A DNA stretch of 21,835 nt from CAYWTX01 sp964461295 (lineage in GTDB: Bacteria > Planctomycetota > Phycisphaerae > SM23-33). Below are positions 13,264 through 21,032 of the stretch, in pieces. Each line of letters starts with the position of its first letter. The stretch's first letter is position 1. Location: positions 1 to 21,835 of the forward strand of contig CAYWTX010000298.1 in the NCBI GenBank assembly GCA_964461295.1, in the 5' to 3' direction. The translations under genes were made by a program, and so were the position numbers. The notes under the pieces are model-generated. The model was not told where the DNA came from. It was given only the letters and a program-made list of their open reading frames with translations, and made no database searches.

Positions 13264-14760
13264 ATGGCTGACCACAGCATCCTCGCGTACGGCGCTGCCG
13301 CGGGCGGCGAGAAGCTCTGCACCGCCGCCATCCAGGCCGCCATCGATGCCGCCTCGGCCGCCGGAGGCGGGCGCGTCGTCGTCCCGGCCGGCACGTTCCT
13401 CACCGGCACGATCAACCTGAGAAGCCGCATCACGCTGCAACTCGACCAGGGCGCCGTGTTGCTCGGCTCGTCGCGCCTGGAGGACTACGAGTTCGCCCGC
13501 GGCTGGGGCTGGCCCCACGACGATCAGCCGTGCGACGTGACGCCCTGGCACCTCGTGCAGGCGTTCGACGCCGAATGCGTCCGCATCACCGGCGAGGGCG
13601 CCATCGCCGGCAGCGGCCCCGCCTTCTGGTATCCCGACCGCAAGCACGAGTGGGAGTTCTGGGTCCACCGCGAGAACCAGCGCCCCAGCCCCATGGTACA
13701 TATCGAAAGTTGCCGCCACGTCCTCATCGAGGGCGTGACGCTGCGCGACTCGGCTGGGTGGACGCTGCACCTGACGCGCTGCGAGGCGTCGCGCATCTCC
13801 GGCGTCACCATCCGCAACCCGTTCTTCGGCCCCAACACCGACGGCATGGACATCCACAACTGCCGCGGGGTAACGATCGCCGGCTGCGACATCGCCACCG
13901 GCGACGACGCCATCGCGATCATGGCTTCGAGCCACGGCGGGCCCAGCGAGGACATCGCCATCAGCGATTGCGTGCTGCGAACCAGCTGCGTGGGGCTGCG
14001 AATCATCAGCTTCGACAGTGGCGGACACCACCGCCGCATCGTCGCCGCCAACATCCTCATGCCTCGCACCAGCCGCATGTTCGACCTGCGCGCCCAGAAC
14101 GGCAGCACCATCGAGAACATCCGCGTCGCCAACGTCGTCGGCACGACCAACAGCGGCTGGCCGATCAACCGCGCCTTCGAGATCGTCTGCGTGGCGCACA
14201 GCAATCCCCATACGTCGCGCCACAACCCCCAGGGCAAGGCCGCCCTGATCCGCGATGTGCACCTGGCGAATGTCGACGTGCTCACCGACGGTCGCGGGAT
14301 GGTCGCCTGCAACGCCCCCGACCGCGTCGAGAACGTGACGCTGTCCGACATACGGATGCGATACCCGATGCTGGACGACCCGCACGTGTTCGAGCAGTCG
14401 CAAGACAACCACTCGCACGGCATGTACCTGCCCGGCGACAACTCCGACGCTCGCGGCGCCCGCGCCGCCGTCGTCGCCAAGAACGTGCACAACCTCAACA
14501 TCCGCAACCTGGAGGTGTACTGGCCGACGTACCCCGTGAGCGAGGATTGGCTGACCTGGCGGACGCCCAACCGGCTGATCAACCGGGCGTATTTCGAAGG
14601 CAACGAGGAAGCCATTCGCACCGGCAGGCTGCGCCCGCCCTTCCACGCCGTCTGGGCCAAGGGCCTGCGCGGCGGCAGGCTCGACCTTCGCGGTCTGACT
14701 GCCTCCGAAGGCGGCGACCCGGCCGAGGGCGCCGACTGCACCTGCCAATGGGTGCGATGA
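13264..14760 (+). CDS. GH28-like right-handed beta-helix glycosidase (polygalacturonase superfamily)
   Basis: This 498-residue protein has the GH28 parallel beta-helix layout. GH28 enzymes hydrolyse galacturonic-acid polymers (pectin, rhamnogalacturonan). The motif N191-T-D193-G-M-D is followed 21 residues later by G-D214-D215, the spacing of the catalytic aspartates in polygalacturonases. The N-terminal segment YGAAAGGEKLCTAAIQAAID and the VVVPAGTFLTGTINL strand are typical of the superfamily. The canonical GHG and RIK motifs are not evident: the aligned region reads TSCVGLRIISFDSGG. Activity on ordinary polygalacturonan is therefore uncertain and another uronide linkage is possible. The start at 13264 has GAGGA 7 nt upstream. 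There is no signal peptide, so a cytoplasmic role on imported oligosaccharides is likely. Confidence 0.88.
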   Translation: MADHSILAYGAAAGGEKLCTAAIQAAIDAASAAGGGRVVVPAGTFLTGTINLRSRITLQLDQGAVLLGSSRLEDYEFARGWGWPHDDQPCDVTPWHLVQAFDAECVRITGEGAIAGSGPAFWYPDRKHEWEFWVHRENQRPSPMVHIESCRHVLIEGVTLRDSAGWTLHLTRCEASRISGVTIRNPFFGPNTDGMDIHNCRGVTIAGCDIATGDDAIAIMASSHGGPSEDIAISDCVLRTSCVGLRIISFDSGGHHRRIVAANILMPRTSRMFDLRAQNGSTIENIRVANVVGTTNSGWPINRAFEIVCVAHSNPHTSRHNPQGKAALIRDVHLANVDVLTDGRGMVACNAPDRVENVTLSDIRMRYPMLDDPHVFEQSQDNHSHGMYLPGDNSDARGARAAVVAKNVHNLNIRNLEVYWPTYPVSEDWLTWRTPNRLINRAYFEGNEEAIRTGRLRPPFHAVWAKGLRGGRLDLRGLTASEGGDPAEGADCTCQWVR

Positions 14761-14863
14761 GCGGATCCCCTCAATGTCGTCGCCTTCGCACCAATCGACG
14801 GCGACTTGGCGACAGGTCGCATCCCGGAAGGCGAACGTCGGGCTGGCGGGGCGCGGCTCCACC

Positions 14864-14899
14864 AGCCGCTTGCGGCTTGGCCGGCACGGCGGCTAGAAT
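14864..14899 (+). promoter_or_regulatory. Promoter with overlapping palindrome before the sugar isomerase
   Basis: TTGCGG (14870-14875), an 18-nt spacer and TAGAAT (14894-14899) form a plausible sigma-70 promoter about 64 nt before the isomerase start. The -35 overlaps the palindrome AGCCGC-TT-GCGGCT (14864-14877), a possible operator. The surrounding 202-bp gap holds nothing else I recognise. Confidence 0.4.
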
Positions 14900-14962
14900 C
14901 CGGCGTCCTTCACGGCCCGGCCAGGTGCGTCGGGTCGTAATCTACCTCGAAAGGGACCGCAA

Positions 14963-15856
14963 GTGTACCAGGACAAGATTCGCATCGGCACGCTCGTTCA
15001 GGGCAATCATGGGGCCGGCTCGTACATTCGACAGGTTCTGCCTCACGGGTTCGAGTCGTTCCAGCTTACGTTCTGGCAGGAACTGGGCGGCGTTGACCTG
15101 AAGAAGCTGGCCGGCGAGGTCAAGGAAGCCCTCGGCGGCAGCGGCGCCGTCATCAGCAGCCTGGCCGTGTTCGGCAACCCCCTGGACGGGGCCGCCAAGA
15201 AGCATGACCTCACCGTCGAGGCGTGGAAGCAGTGCGTCGACCACGCGAAGCTGTTCGGCTGCGATATCGTGGCGGGCTTCGCCGGCCGCCTCATCGACAA
15301 GAAGATCGACGAGTCGATCCCGGCGTACAAGGCGTTCTACGGCGAGTTGGCCAGGCGCGCCGCCGACCAGGGCGTGCGCCTGGCGTTCGAGAACTGCGAG
15401 ATGGGCGGCACATGGGACCGGGGCGACTTCAACATGGCGATCGCCCCGGCCGCGTGGGACCTGATGTTCGACGCGCTGCCGGCGGCGAACATCGGCCTGT
15501 GCTGGGAACCGTGCCACCAGATGGTGAAACTGATCGACCCGATGCCGCAACTGCGCAAGTACGTCAAGCGGATATTCAACGTGCACGGCAAGGACGCGAC
15601 TGTGCTGTGGGACGTGGTGCGCGAGCACGGGGTGCGCGGGCCGCGGCCGTTCGCGTTTCACCGCACGCCGGGGTTCGGCGACAGCAACTGGACGGACATC
15701 ATCAGCGAGCTGCGCCGCGGCGGGTACGTCGGCAGCATCGACATCGAGGGCTGGCACGACCCGGTGTACCGCGAGGAACTGGAGATGACCGGCCAGGTGG
15801 CGGGCATGAACTACCTGAAGCGCTGCCGCTGCGATTACGTGGAGAACCCGAAGTAG
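14963..15856 (+). CDS. Sugar phosphate isomerase/epimerase (xylose isomerase-like TIM barrel)
   Basis: This 297-residue protein fits the AP-endonuclease-2/xylose-isomerase-like TIM barrel family. Segments typical of metal-binding barrel strands are visible: FENCEMGGTW, IGLCWEPCHQ, IFNVHGKDA and GSIDIEGWHD, supplying Glu, Asp, His and Glu side chains as likely metal ligands. Members isomerise or epimerise sugars and keto-acids, but substrate cannot be predicted. The GTG start at 14963 (GTG-TAC-CAG) is chosen because AAAGGGA lies about 6 nt upstream and homologues begin near IRIGTLVQG. No signal peptide, so cytoplasmic. It follows the GH28-like gene by 202 bp with its own promoter candidate and may process a sugar released by GH28/GH4 action. 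Confidence 0.88.
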   Translation: MYQDKIRIGTLVQGNHGAGSYIRQVLPHGFESFQLTFWQELGGVDLKKLAGEVKEALGGSGAVISSLAVFGNPLDGAAKKHDLTVEAWKQCVDHAKLFGCDIVAGFAGRLIDKKIDESIPAYKAFYGELARRAADQGVRLAFENCEMGGTWDRGDFNMAIAPAAWDLMFDALPAANIGLCWEPCHQMVKLIDPMPQLRKYVKRIFNVHGKDATVLWDVVREHGVRGPRPFAFHRTPGFGDSNWTDIISELRRGGYVGSIDIEGWHDPVYREELEMTGQVAGMNYLKRCRCDYVENPK

Positions 15857-15857
15857 G

Positions 15858-15945
15858 AGCCGGCGATTGTCCGGCTATCCCGAGGTGCATCGCGACTCCG
15901 CGCCGCCCTGCCTTGATTCGCCTTCAGGGCGAAGCGAGGGGAGTC
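15858..15945. terminator. Hairpin cluster between convergent genes
   Basis: Two hairpins lie just after the isomerase stop. AGCCGG (15858-15863) pairs with CCGGCT (15871-15876). TTCGCC (15917-15922) pairs with GGCGAA (15928-15933) around a 5-nt loop, inside outer arms GACTCC (15894-15899) and GGAGTC (15940-15945). They lie between convergent transcription units, so a bidirectional terminator is plausible, although long T runs are absent. Confidence 0.45.
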
Positions 15946-15970
15946 AAGACGGTCCATTCCGCTCTTTCTC

Positions 15971-16786
15971 TCACAGTGCGACAAAGTGCCTTCGGTGCGT
16001 TCTCGGCGGGATCCCGTGGATCCGGCGGAACTCACGGCTGAAATGGTACGGGTTGGCAAAGCCGGTTTGCGCCGCGATCTCCTTGACGGAATGGCTGGTC
16101 GTCTCGAGCATGGCGCAGGCGGCCTCGATGCGACGCTGTTTCACGAACGCCGAGGGCGAGAGCCCAATCTGCCGGCGGAACACTGCGTAGAGGTGAGACT
16201 CGGAAACGGAGAGGACTCTGGCCAGCGCCTTCGGCGGGAGAGGATCGGCGAGGTGTGCGTCGACGTGGGCCAGGAGCGTGGAGAAGGTGTCGTGGAAGCG
16301 GACGCGGTGCTGCCAATCGGGCAGGAGCTGCCCCTTGGCGCATAGCAGGCTCAGAAGTTCCAAGGCCATTCGCTGGAGCGAAACCCATGCGGCAGGGCCT
16401 TGTCTGCGATAGACGGTTCTCATGGCGTGCCAAAGACGCGACAGGGGGTGGGCGTTCCTGCCGCGCCACAGCACGGGGAAACGCCACAGCGTGCCGAAGT
16501 TCAGCCCGTTGTGCATGACGAAACGCACCTTGAACCACCGGGCTCGCATGGGGCCGTCGGGCGCCCGACGATGGACGATATCCAGTCGCGAATAGCTGTT
16601 GGAGATGTACCACTCGCCGGGAAGGACTCGCACGGGGCGCCCATCGACGACCAACTCGTATCTGCCGGCAAGACACTGAACGACCACGACGTGCGGTTCG
16701 CACTTGGCGTGGCGGAGCCCGTCTTCCTCGAAGGCCATCTCATCCAACCGTAAGTAGTCACAGATAACCGTGGGCGTCTTCGGCAT
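15971..16786 (-). CDS. AraC-family transcriptional regulator
   Basis: This 272-residue protein has an N-terminal cupin-like sensing domain (HVVVVQCLAGRYELVVDGRP, VRVLPGEWYI) and a C-terminal AraC double helix-turn-helix: ALARVLSVSESHLYAVFRRQ for the first and VKEIAAQTGFANPYHFSREF for the second, ending in the usual GIPPRTHRR. AraC proteins with cupin domains usually activate sugar-use genes on binding a saccharide. The start at 16786 is chosen over an ATG 15 codons upstream because GGAG lies 6-7 nt before it. It is divergent from the CE15-like esterase operon across about 200 bp, making that operon its most likely target. Confidence 0.9.
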   Translation of the reverse strand: MPKTPTVICDYLRLDEMAFEEDGLRHAKCEPHVVVVQCLAGRYELVVDGRPVRVLPGEWYISNSYSRLDIVHRRAPDGPMRARWFKVRFVMHNGLNFGTLWRFPVLWRGRNAHPLSRLWHAMRTVYRRQGPAAWVSLQRMALELLSLLCAKGQLLPDWQHRVRFHDTFSTLLAHVDAHLADPLPPKALARVLSVSESHLYAVFRRQIGLSPSAFVKQRRIEAACAMLETTSHSVKEIAAQTGFANPYHFSREFRRIHGIPPRTHRRHFVAL

Positions 16787-16985
16787 GGATTCTCCGCTCC
16801 TGCGGTTCGCCTTTGCCTTTTCTGTTGTCAAGCCTATCGGCCGCCATTCGCCGCGTCAATGTTCGGCCGTAGGCATGGATATGATTTCGATAGGGTCCGG
16901 CATGGCGATGGCCGGCCAATCAACTGGCATCCGGGGTTAAACTACGTGGGCGGGTGGTCCGCCGGAACGCGAAGGAGACTGGCTG
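16787..16985. promoter_or_regulatory. Divergent regulatory region, AraC gene / esterase operon
   Basis: The 199-bp gap holds TATGAT (16880-16885) as a possible -10 for the esterase operon, without a clear -35, and two small hairpins: CCGGC/GCCGG (16897-16901 and 16911-16915) and GGCGG/CCGCC (16949-16953 and 16959-16963). Either could be part of a regulator binding site. AAGGAG lies 8 nt before the esterase start. Confidence 0.35.
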
Positions 16986-18293
16986 ATGGGAAACCGCGCG
17001 AACATCGCGATGACGATTGTCCCTGACCTGCCGGTTCCTTGCGGACGGGTGATCGCGGCGCTGCTCGCCCTGTCTCTGTTCCTGGACACGGCGCTTCCCG
17101 CCGCCGCGCAGAGCCAACCGGCCCGGCCGGGACCGGGGAATCTCCCCGCCGTGAAGGACCTCCCGACGCGGACCGAGGAGCCCGACCCGCTGGTCATGAT
17201 GGACGGCAAGCCGGTCAAGACGCGGGAAGACTGCCTCCAGCGCCGCCGGCCGGAGATCGTCAAACTCGTCCAGCACTACGCCTTCGGCTACGCCGCGCCG
17301 GAGCGGCTGAAGGAAGGCACGCCGCCGCCCACGGTGGTGCGCGAAGACGCCAACGCGCTGGGCGGCCTGGCCACCTGGCGGCACCTGCGCGTGCCGCTGG
17401 CGCCCGACCCGAACGTTTTCAAGGACCTCCACCTGCTGATTCCCAACGCCGGAGCGGGGCCGTTCCCGGTCATCCTCAGTTTCGGCGTGCCCGGGTCTCC
17501 GAGGCCGGAAGCCCTTGAGAAGAAGGACCCCAACGCCCTGGCCGACGCAGTCAAGGCCATCCGGCGCGGCTATGCCATCGCCGCCTTCCGCCACAATCAG
17601 TCATCCGACAACGTCTATACGAAAGGCATCTACCCGCACTACCAGCCGACGACGGAGGGCCCGCTGATCGAGCACCCCTTCGGCGCCCGCCGCATGCACG
17701 ACTGGGGCGAGATCGCCGCCTGGTCGTGGTGCGCCCGGCGGATGATCGACGTGCTGGAACGCGAGAAGCGTATCGACGCCAAACGCATCGCCACCATCGG
17801 CGGGTCGCGCACCGGCCCGGCGTCCATCCTCACCGGGGCCATCGACGAGCGCGTTGCCGCCGTCATCGGCTGGCAGATCAGCCCGTTCCGCTGGCGGCAG
17901 GGCAGCCTCGGCGGCGGGCCGTGGGCCCACTGGATGAGCCGGTCGTATTCGGAGTTTGACGGCCGGCGCGACCGCATGCCGGTGGAGTACCCGTGCTTCG
18001 CGGCGGCCATCGCCCCGCGCCCACTGCTGCTGACGGCCTCGCCGACGGCGGACTTTGCCAACCCCGACCTGACCGCGTGGATCGCCAACGGGGCGGCCAA
18101 GGCGTACCGCTTCCTCGGCACCGACGTGGAGGATTTCAAGAGGCCGTGGACCGAGCCCGGCCTGCGAGGCAAGGGGCCGCTGCGGATGCACCTGCGCGCC
18201 GGCGGGCACGGCTACCACGCCGCCGACTGGCCGGCGTACCTGGATTTCCTGGATGGACAGTTCAAGGCCGACACGAAGGAGAACGCCCGATGA
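16986..18293 (+). CDS. Secreted CE15-like alpha/beta-hydrolase (glucuronoyl esterase type), copy 1
   Basis: This 435-residue protein has a signal peptide (hydrophobic VIAALLALSLFLDTALPAAA, cleavage likely after AAA). The alpha/beta-hydrolase nucleophile elbow is IGGSRTG with S274, resembling the GCSRxGK elbow of carbohydrate esterase family 15. The downstream AIDERVAAVIGWQIS and the C-terminal AGGHGYHAADWPAYLDF (H408 or H411 as candidate catalytic His) fit that fold. CE15 enzymes cleave esters of 4-O-methyl-glucuronic acid; an acetyl-xylan or other esterase role is possible. The start at 16986 has AAGGAG 8 nt upstream. It is the first gene of an operon divergent from the AraC gene, and its stop overlaps the start of copy 2 (ATGA, 18290-18293). 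Confidence 0.88.
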   Translation: MGNRANIAMTIVPDLPVPCGRVIAALLALSLFLDTALPAAAQSQPARPGPGNLPAVKDLPTRTEEPDPLVMMDGKPVKTREDCLQRRRPEIVKLVQHYAFGYAAPERLKEGTPPPTVVREDANALGGLATWRHLRVPLAPDPNVFKDLHLLIPNAGAGPFPVILSFGVPGSPRPEALEKKDPNALADAVKAIRRGYAIAAFRHNQSSDNVYTKGIYPHYQPTTEGPLIEHPFGARRMHDWGEIAAWSWCARRMIDVLEREKRIDAKRIATIGGSRTGPASILTGAIDERVAAVIGWQISPFRWRQGSLGGGPWAHWMSRSYSEFDGRRDRMPVEYPCFAAAIAPRPLLLTASPTADFANPDLTAWIANGAAKAYRFLGTDVEDFKRPWTEPGLRGKGPLRMHLRAGGHGYHAADWPAYLDFLDGQFKADTKENAR

Positions 18294-19564
18294 AAAGCAA
18301 CGCTGCCAACTTCGTGGCATCTGCCCTGACCGTGCTGGTTCCGTGCCTCGTCTGCATGGCGGCGGGCGCGCCGACGCCGCCGCCCGCAACCGTGCCCGCG
18401 AACACAACCACCCCGGCGTTGCCTTTCCCGGCGGTCGCGGACCTCAAACCGGTGCCCGACCCCGAACCGCTGGTGTTCATGGATGGGCACAAGGTCAAGA
18501 CGAAAGAGGACTGGCAGGCCCGGAAGAAGGAGATCATGGACCTGCTGCAGCACTACATCTATGGTTTCAGCCCGCCGGAGAAGTTCGTTGACGGCACCCC
18601 GCCGCCCGAGGTCACCAAAGAAGAGAAGGACTCGCTGGGCGGGCTGGCGACCCGGCGCGAGATCAAGGTCTGCCTCACGCCCGACCGCGACGATCCGCAG
18701 GGGATGATTTGGCTTTCGCTGGTGCTCCCGAAGAAGGGCAAGGGGCCCTTTCCGTGCGTCCTGCATTTTGAGCGCCCAGGCGAGAACACCGAGTACGCCA
18801 TCGGACGAGGCTATGCCGTCGCGGGATTCTCCCCTCAATCGGGCGCCAGCTTGTACAAGTACTACTTCCCCGTTCACTCGGGACCATGGGTGGACGCCAA
18901 CGACCCAAGATTCCACGTGTCCCAACCTCGCCAGGACATACGAAACATGGGGCGGCGTCCACTACACGCGTGGGGCGAACGCGCGATCTGGGGGTGGCGG
19001 ATGCGGCGGATGATGGACGCGCTCGTGACGCAGAAGGAGATCGACCCCAGGCGCGTGATTTTCGTGGGCGGTTCGCGAGGCGGCGCGTCGGCCTTGATGG
19101 CCGCCGCCATGGATGAAAGGGCGGCGATGGTCTACTGTTGGCAGGGGCTTCCCAAGATCCGGGAGCACATCTTCCGGCCCCAGTGGCACGCTCCGCATGC
19201 CCAGGAATTCGTGGGCCGGCTCGATCGTTTACCCATAGACCTCTACTGCGCCGCAGCGGCCATCGCGCCACGACCGATCCTGTTCTCCGAGTCGCGCCAG
19301 GGGAAGGGCTACACTTACTCCGCATCGCCCTTCCTCTACGAGAAGATCGCCAGCGCCTACCGATTCCTTGGAGCGGACGTCGGGATGGAGAAGGATCCCG
19401 GTCCGGGCCACGATGCCATGTACTCTCACGGCGTACTGGGAATGCACATTCGCGACGGGGGCCATGTCGGGAAGCAGACAGACTGGAAGTACTTGCTCGA
19501 TTTTGCGGACGCGCATCTGGCTCCGAAGGTGGGCAGACACGAAAGAAAAGGGCAGAAGCCATGA
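18290..19564 (+). CDS. Secreted CE15-like alpha/beta-hydrolase, copy 2
   Basis: This 424-residue protein is a tandem paralogue of the preceding gene. Both share a PLVxMDGxxVKTxED segment, LLQHYIYGFSPPEK versus LVQHYAFGYAAPER, GTPPPxV and LGGLAT. It has a signal peptide (SALTVLVPCLVCMAAG). The nucleophile elbow is VGGSRGGAS with S262, followed by AMDERAAMVYCWQG, and the candidate catalytic His is H392 in DGGHVGKQTDW. The start at 18290 overlaps the upstream stop by 4 nt, and AAGGAG lies 8 nt before it. GC content appears to fall in the second half of the gene. Substrate likely overlaps with copy 1 (uronic-acid esters) but divergence suggests different specificity. Confidence 0.88.
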   Translation: MKSNAANFVASALTVLVPCLVCMAAGAPTPPPATVPANTTTPALPFPAVADLKPVPDPEPLVFMDGHKVKTKEDWQARKKEIMDLLQHYIYGFSPPEKFVDGTPPPEVTKEEKDSLGGLATRREIKVCLTPDRDDPQGMIWLSLVLPKKGKGPFPCVLHFERPGENTEYAIGRGYAVAGFSPQSGASLYKYYFPVHSGPWVDANDPRFHVSQPRQDIRNMGRRPLHAWGERAIWGWRMRRMMDALVTQKEIDPRRVIFVGGSRGGASALMAAAMDERAAMVYCWQGLPKIREHIFRPQWHAPHAQEFVGRLDRLPIDLYCAAAAIAPRPILFSESRQGKGYTYSASPFLYEKIASAYRFLGADVGMEKDPGPGHDAMYSHGVLGMHIRDGGHVGKQTDWKYLLDFADAHLAPKVGRHERKGQKP

Positions 19565-19596
19565 CACGCGGTGTGAGAGAAGGTGTAGTCACATGA
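19561..19596 (+). CDS. Bridging mini-ORF (MTRGVREGVVT) between esterase copy 2 and PQQ-like gene
   Basis: The ATG overlaps the TGA of the esterase gene (ATGA, 19561-19564), and after eleven codons its TGA overlaps the ATG of the PQQ-like gene (ATGA, 19593-19596). It spans the GAGAAGG stretch that would bind ribosomes for the next gene. It could let ribosomes cross the gap by successive termination-reinitiation. A peptide function is not implied. Confidence 0.35.
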   Translation: MTRGVREGVVT

Positions 19597-21032
19597 ACAC
19601 ACGCATGAGGCAGGCCAGGCGGTGTCTATTGGCGGTCCTGGGCCTGACCATGGGCGTCTGGGCGGCGGAACCCAAGAAGGACACGCCGCCACCGGGGGGG
19701 GCGGCCTCGCTCCCGGCCAGTTCCCAGACCGCCGGGAACGCCGCGACATCACAGGCGACCGCCTTTTCGGATTGGCCGCAGTGGCAGGGACCCGATCGGA
19801 CAGGAGAGGTTGCCAATTCGCCAGCCCTGTTGAGCACCATACCCGAGACGGGTCTGAAACCCGTGTGGACGTTCGTGCCGGAACCTCAGAATAAGGTGAG
19901 GAAACCTCGCGGGGGGCCAACTTCATACGCAAGCGCCGTAGCGGCACAAGGACGCGCATACCTCCGTTACCAGGCGGCCCCGGCGGCGGGAGGCCCGGCG
20001 GCGGACCACAACCCCCAGATGGACGACGCGCTCGTATGTCTGAATCTGAACGATGGGAAGCCGGTCTGGACGTTCAACACTCCGGGGGGACCAGCGCAAT
20101 TCAAGGCGCCCAACACCCCCTGCGTCATGGCCGGCAGACTTTATTTCGTCGGATCCCAGTTCACGGTCTTTTGCCTTGACGCATCAACCGGCGCTAAGAT
20201 TTGGACGAACGATCTAAGAACCACCTGTGGGGTCAAGAAGGGAGCCTTTGCCGGTTCGATTCTGGCGGCGGAGAGTCGGGTAATCGTCTGCGGTGGAGGG
20301 ACGCTGGCTTTGGATGCTAAAGACGGGACCATCATCTGGAGGTACGAGGCCGGCTCAGATGAGGATGTCACTTCGCCCGCACTATGGCACCATAAGGACA
20401 ACACGTATGTCATCACTGGCGCCATTCTTGTCGGAGGTAAGGCCCGGATGGCGTGTCTTGATATGCGTGACGGCAAAGAGATCTGGTCTGTTCGACTTGA
20501 TATGCGTGACGGCAAAGAGTTCTGGTCTGTTGGATTCGAGACACATATCCCCAACAGTCCTGTCGTGACTGGGGATACGCTGGTGACCCTGTGCATCAGG
20601 GCGGCCGTGGGCGGGGGATTGCGGGTCTTCAGGTTGGCGCTGGACGCTCCACGTGAGATCGTGTTCATTCCGATGCGCACCGGAAACAACAGTTGCTCGA
20701 TGACGCCGGCGGTTAGCAGAGGAAGGGTGTATGCATGGGGCGCGGAGCCGAACGGTTACTTCTGCTATGACATTGAGAACGGGCGTTTCGTATGGCGCAG
20801 ACCGGGGGGGAGTTATGGAGGGAATCTGATCCTGGCTGACGGCAAACTGATCACTCCCCGCGTGGGTCTCATTGACCCGGCTACCGGGACAGGACTTGGC
20901 TCCGTAAATGCTTGGCCTTTGTGTCATACATCGCCTGCATTGGCCGACGGACGATTGCTGGTGAATAGCGAACGCGGTCTGGCGTGCTACGACCTGCGCG
21001 CAGCGGGCGGTGTAGGCGCCGCAAAACCATGA
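19593..21032 (+). CDS. Secreted PQQ-like beta-propeller protein with internal tandem duplication
   Basis: This 479-residue protein starts with a signal peptide (CLLAVLGLTMGVWAAEP), a Pro/Ala/Ser-rich spacer, then FSDWPQWQGPDRTGEV, the entry motif of PQQ-like propellers. Blade segments include CVMAGRLYFVGSQFTVFCLD, GGTLALDAKDGTIIWRYEAG, GKARMACLDMRDGKEIWSV and PALADGRLLVNSERGLACYD. Residues 289-301 and 302-314 are a direct duplication (LDMRDGKEIWSVR / LDMRDGKEFWSVG). No catalytic dehydrogenase or haem motif is seen, so a binding or scaffold role is likelier than redox. The start at 19593 is preferred to ATG codons inside the preceding gene because the signal peptide begins here. GC content is lower than upstream. 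Confidence 0.88.
   Translation: MNTRMRQARRCLLAVLGLTMGVWAAEPKKDTPPPGGAASLPASSQTAGNAATSQATAFSDWPQWQGPDRTGEVANSPALLSTIPETGLKPVWTFVPEPQNKVRKPRGGPTSYASAVAAQGRAYLRYQAAPAAGGPAADHNPQMDDALVCLNLNDGKPVWTFNTPGGPAQFKAPNTPCVMAGRLYFVGSQFTVFCLDASTGAKIWTNDLRTTCGVKKGAFAGSILAAESRVIVCGGGTLALDAKDGTIIWRYEAGSDEDVTSPALWHHKDNTYVITGAILVGGKARMACLDMRDGKEIWSVRLDMRDGKEFWSVGFETHIPNSPVVTGDTLVTLCIRAAVGGGLRVFRLALDAPREIVFIPMRTGNNSCSMTPAVSRGRVYAWGAEPNGYFCYDIENGRFVWRRPGGSYGGNLILADGKLITPRVGLIDPATGTGLGSVNAWPLCHTSPALADGRLLVNSERGLACYDLRAAGGVGAAKP
20457..20534 (+). repeat. 39-bp tandem direct repeat within the PQQ-like gene
   Basis: Copy 1 (20457-20495) and copy 2 (20496-20534) match at 37 of 39 positions; the differences are at repeat positions 25 and 37, both amino-acid changing (Ile/Phe and Arg/Gly). 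The length is a multiple of three, so the frame is kept and 13 residues are added. The near identity suggests a recent duplication. Confidence 0.9.

Noticed and set aside
13177..14862. N-terminal extension of the first PQQ-like frame
   Set aside because: It is antisense to the GH28-like gene; the signal peptide and DWPQW entry motif place the start at 13176.
14757..14962. A fourth bridging ORF between the GH28-like gene and the isomerase
   Set aside because: ATGA is present at the GH28 stop, but the frame opened there runs past the isomerase start without stopping, so no relay exists.
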